Source of the DNA: Candidatus Vogelbacteria bacterium
Lineage (GTDB): Bacteria > Patescibacteriota > Minisyncoccia > Phycocordibacterales > XYD1-FULL-46-19
DNA length: 6,635 nucleotides
Assembly: GCA_903825615.1 (NCBI GenBank)
Contig: CAIKBK010000016.1
Coordinates: forward strand, 1 to 6,635
Direction: 5' to 3'
Made by a program: the position numbers and the translations under genes. Under the pieces are notes generated by a model. That model made no database searches, was not told the DNA's origin, and saw nothing but the letters and a program-made list of their open reading frames with translations. How positions within the stretch are numbered: the stretch's first letter is position 1; each line of letters starts with the position of its first letter. Below are positions 5,304-6,635 of this stretch, piece after piece.

Positions 5304-5308
5304 TTGGG

Positions 5309-5382
5309 TGCACCTTGCAGGATTCGAACCTGCGGCCTTACGAATGTGAATCGTACGCTCTAACCAACTGAGCTAAAGGTGC
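5309..5382 (-). tRNA. tRNA-Val (anticodon CAC)
   Basis: On the minus strand the acceptor GCACCTT pairs perfectly with AAGGTGC. The D-arm is GCTCAGTTGGTTAGAGC, the anticodon stem TACGA/TCGTA encloses TTCACAT (anticodon CAC, reads GUG), and the T-arm is GCAGG-TTCGAAT-CCTGC, with discriminator A. The next bases are CCC, so CCA is not encoded, unlike tRNA-Asn. It lies 37 bases after tRNA-Ala and is probably co-transcribed with it. Confidence 0.96.
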
Positions 5383-5419
5383 CTGTGTGCTTTGCACTGC
5401 GTAGCTTTATGCGAAGCAG

Positions 5420-5490
5420 TGGACCTAGCGAGAATCGAACTCGCGCCTCTACAATGCGAATGTAGCGTCGTACCACTAGACTATAGGCCC
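5420..5490 (-). tRNA. tRNA-Ala (anticodon CGC)
   Basis: On the minus strand the acceptor GGGCCTA pairs with TAGGTCC, giving G3-U70, the alanine identity pair. The anticodon stem CTACA/TGTAG encloses TTCGCAT (anticodon CGC, reads GCG). The T-arm GCGAG-TTCGATT-CTCGC is perfect and the discriminator is A. The D-stem has only three pairs. CCA is not encoded. First gene of an Ala-Val tRNA pair. Confidence 0.95.
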
Positions 5491-5500
5491 TAAAGGCCAA

Positions 5501-5506
5501 ATTATA
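5501..5506 (-). promoter_or_regulatory. -10 box of the tRNA-Ala/tRNA-Val operon
   Basis: A perfect TATAAT on the minus strand lies 10 bases before the 5' end of tRNA-Ala, giving a very short 5' leader. No strong -35 is recognised. Confidence 0.5.
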
Positions 5507-5537
5507 CTAACACTTTTTCGAGATTTTGAGAAGATAT

Positions 5538-5969
5538 TTAGGCTACCCTTTTCATCCTGATCTCGTAAGGTGCAAGTAGACCCTGATTGCGCAAATCATT
5601 AAGCTCGGCTTCAGGTAGCATTTTGAAACCAATTTTATCGTGAGCATGGATAGAAGTGGTGTTGGTCCTATCAATCGTCGCATATAAAGTCTTCAAACCA
5701 TGGATCTCAATCATGCGATCATAAATCTTACCAACCAAGCCCTTACCCCGATAAGCCGGGGCCAGAACAATCTGAACAAAGCCAGTATAAGGCGCTCCCT
5801 CAACTGGAATAAAACCAACAATCCCCGCGTTCTCCCCTTCGACATAAACAGTATGATAATATTTCTCGGTCGCCATCGTCGGAGACGTAATATGTCGGCT
5901 GCCATCTAAGGACTCAAAAAATTCTTGATTGAAATCTCCTAAATTAATAGCAAAATAGTCACTAAACAT
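5538..5969 (-). CDS. GNAT-family N-acetyltransferase
   Basis: A 143-residue acetyltransferase of the GNAT fold, which transfers acetyl from acetyl-CoA to an amine. The central strand GIVGFIPVEG (49-58) leads to motif A, FVQIVLAPAYRGKGLVGKIYDRMIE, in which R74-G-K-G-L-V79 is the acetyl-CoA pyrophosphate-binding loop. Motif B follows as TLYATIDRTNTTSIHAHDKIGFKML (94-118), where an N/T-rich turn precedes the helix and GF, as in many GNATs. The acceptor cannot be told from sequence; a small molecule or protein N-terminus are both possible. The gene is divergent from tsaC with 42 bases between starts. No Shine-Dalgarno site is seen; the -10 candidates TAATAA and TATAAC allow only a leader of a few bases. 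The 3' end lies 47 bases from the 5' end of tRNA-Ala on the same strand. Confidence 0.85.
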   Translation of the reverse strand: MFSDYFAINLGDFNQEFFESLDGSRHITSPTMATEKYYHTVYVEGENAGIVGFIPVEGAPYTGFVQIVLAPAYRGKGLVGKIYDRMIEIHGLKTLYATIDRTNTTSIHAHDKIGFKMLPEAELNDLRNQGLLAPYEIRMKRVA

Positions 5970-5995
5970 AAAGTCTTTTATTAAGTTATAAACTA

Positions 5996-6004
5996 TGCTA
6001 ATTT
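5996..6004 (+). promoter_or_regulatory. Extended -10 promoter of tsaC
   Basis: TGCTAATTT fits an extended -10 (TGnTAnnnT) and ends seven bases before the ATG at 6012. No -35 is recognised and no Shine-Dalgarno sequence is present. The predicted transcript starts at the ATG. Confidence 0.4.
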
Positions 6005-6011
6005 TAACACA

Positions 6012-6590
6012 ATGAAAAGTGAAAAAGAAATAATAAAAGTCCTTAAGGCGGGCGGGGTGGGCGTAATCCCAACTGACACTATATACGGTTTGGTTGGCCT
6101 GGCTAAAGACAAAAGGGTTGTCGCTAAAATCAGGAGGTTAAAGGGCCGTAGCCAAGGCAAACCCTTTATCATCCTTATTTCTTCGCTTAAAGATTTAGAA
6201 CAATTTAAAATCAAGCTAAGCACAGCCGATAGAAAAATTCTGGCTAAAATTTGGCCCGGACCGGTGAGTGTTGCCTTTTCTAAAAAACTATCTTTACGCT
6301 GGCCCAAAAATAAATTCTTAAATGGATTGATCAAAAAGACTGGCCCGCTGGTCGCTCCCTCGGCTAATCCAGAAGGACTAGCCCCAGCTCAGACCATAGC
6401 TGAAGCGAAAAATTATTTTGGGCCAAAAGTTGACCCCGCAAAATACGGGGTAAATTTTTATCTAAGCGCCGGGAGAAAATTATCAGGCCAGCCTTCTACC
6501 CTTATTAGCCTAAAAAATGGCTCGTCGAAAGGCCGGGCAGGTAAAATAGAAATATTAAGACAAGGCAAATATAAATTATGGAAACAATAA
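6012..6590 (+). CDS. tsaC: L-threonylcarbamoyladenylate synthase (TsaC/Sua5/YrdC family)
   Basis: Makes threonylcarbamoyl-AMP from threonine, bicarbonate and ATP, the first step of t6A formation at position 37 of tRNAs that read ANN codons, including tRNA-Asn encoded in this window. The 192 residues match the short TsaC form: one YrdC domain without the Sua5 C-terminal extension. Motifs in order are GGVGVIPTDTIYGLVGLA (14-31), KIRRLKGRSQGKPFIILIS (39-57) with the conserved K, R and KPF, WPGPVSVAF (81-89), GPLVAPSANPEG (111-122), and LSGQPSTLISL (157-167) with the conserved Ser-Thr. PEG stands where PSG is common; this is minor. The ATG at 6012 follows an extended -10 by seven bases. The next gene begins inside its last codons, pointing to one transcript for two tRNA-related proteins. 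Confidence 0.95.
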   Translation: MKSEKEIIKVLKAGGVGVIPTDTIYGLVGLAKDKRVVAKIRRLKGRSQGKPFIILISSLKDLEQFKIKLSTADRKILAKIWPGPVSVAFSKKLSLRWPKNKFLNGLIKKTGPLVAPSANPEGLAPAQTIAEAKNYFGPKVDPAKYGVNFYLSAGRKLSGQPSTLISLKNGSSKGRAGKIEILRQGKYKLWKQ

Positions 6591-6635
6591 ATTACGAAGA
6601 GTTCAGTAAGATTAAATTAAGGGTAGCCGAAATTC
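6578..6635 (+). CDS. tRNA-binding OB-fold protein (MetRS C-terminal/beta-like), 3'-truncated
   Basis: The frame reads METINYEEFSKIKLRVAEI and leaves the window. This matches the start of the EMAPII-like tRNA-binding domain, typically I..(E/D)DF.K(V/I)(D/E)LRV..(V/I), found at the C-terminus of bacterial methionyl-tRNA synthetase, as the separate MetRS beta subunit and in CsaA-like chaperones. An ATG right at the domain start suggests a stand-alone protein. It overlaps the end of tsaC by 13 bases in another frame, implying translational coupling. Only 19 residues are visible, so MetRS beta and CsaA-like cannot be separated. Confidence 0.72.
   Translation, partial: METINYEEFSKIKLRVAEI

Noticed and set aside
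5700..6334. ORFs at 5700-5909 (+), 5711-5905 (-) and 5993-6334 (-)
   Set aside because: Shadows of the GNAT gene and tsaC in other frames, with no domain match that I recognise.

Overview
The window is a bacterial chromosome segment with compact, mostly housekeeping genes. The genetic code looks standard: reading frames end in TAA or TAG, and no frame needs TGA to be read as an amino acid. The mix suggests a small-genome lineage, possibly Candidate Phyla Radiation/Patescibacteria: an M3-family oligopeptidase, a very small GIY-YIG protein beside a tRNA, a stand-alone methionyl-tRNA-synthetase-like tRNA-binding domain, and starts without Shine-Dalgarno sequences. That placement is inference; no marker gene fixes it.

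Layout. 1-1250 (+): guaB (IMP dehydrogenase), missing only its N-terminus at the window edge. 1307-3061: an accessory block on the minus strand, with an arsenite methyltransferase (arsM) and an unassigned SAM methyltransferase, enclosed by two directly repeated copies (R1, R2) of a hairpin-forming sequence. R2 abuts the 3' end of tRNA-Asn(GTT). 3054-3453: tRNA-Asn, a GIY-YIG ORF that runs into the tRNA's 5' end, and a duplicated tRNA-Asn 5' half interrupted by a GC-rich palindrome. 3552-5303 (+): M3 oligoendopeptidase. 5309-5490 (-): tRNA-Val(CAC) and tRNA-Ala(CGC), transcribed Ala then Val. 5538-5969 (-): GNAT acetyltransferase. 6012-6590 (+): threonylcarbamoyl-AMP synthase (tsaC/sua5 family). 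6578-6635 (+): start of a tRNA-binding OB-fold protein overlapping tsaC.

How the parts work together. The housekeeping genes serve purine synthesis (guaB), peptide turnover (M3 peptidase) and tRNA supply and maturation (three tRNAs, tsaC, tRNA-binding protein). The block between guaB and the peptidase looks acquired: it is visibly richer in A/T than the peptidase gene, runs on the opposite strand, has repeat boundaries and carries an arsenic detoxification enzyme. tRNA-Asn seems to be the integration hot spot, with one element at its 3' end (R-flanked methyltransferase block) and another at its 5' half (GIY-YIG unit).

A further pattern: five genes (arsM, the second methyltransferase, the GIY-YIG ORF, the peptidase and tsaC) each have a -10-like hexamer exactly 6 or 7 bases before the ATG, usually with no Shine-Dalgarno sequence. 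This predicts leaderless mRNAs. No stretch longer than 300 bases lacks a gene.
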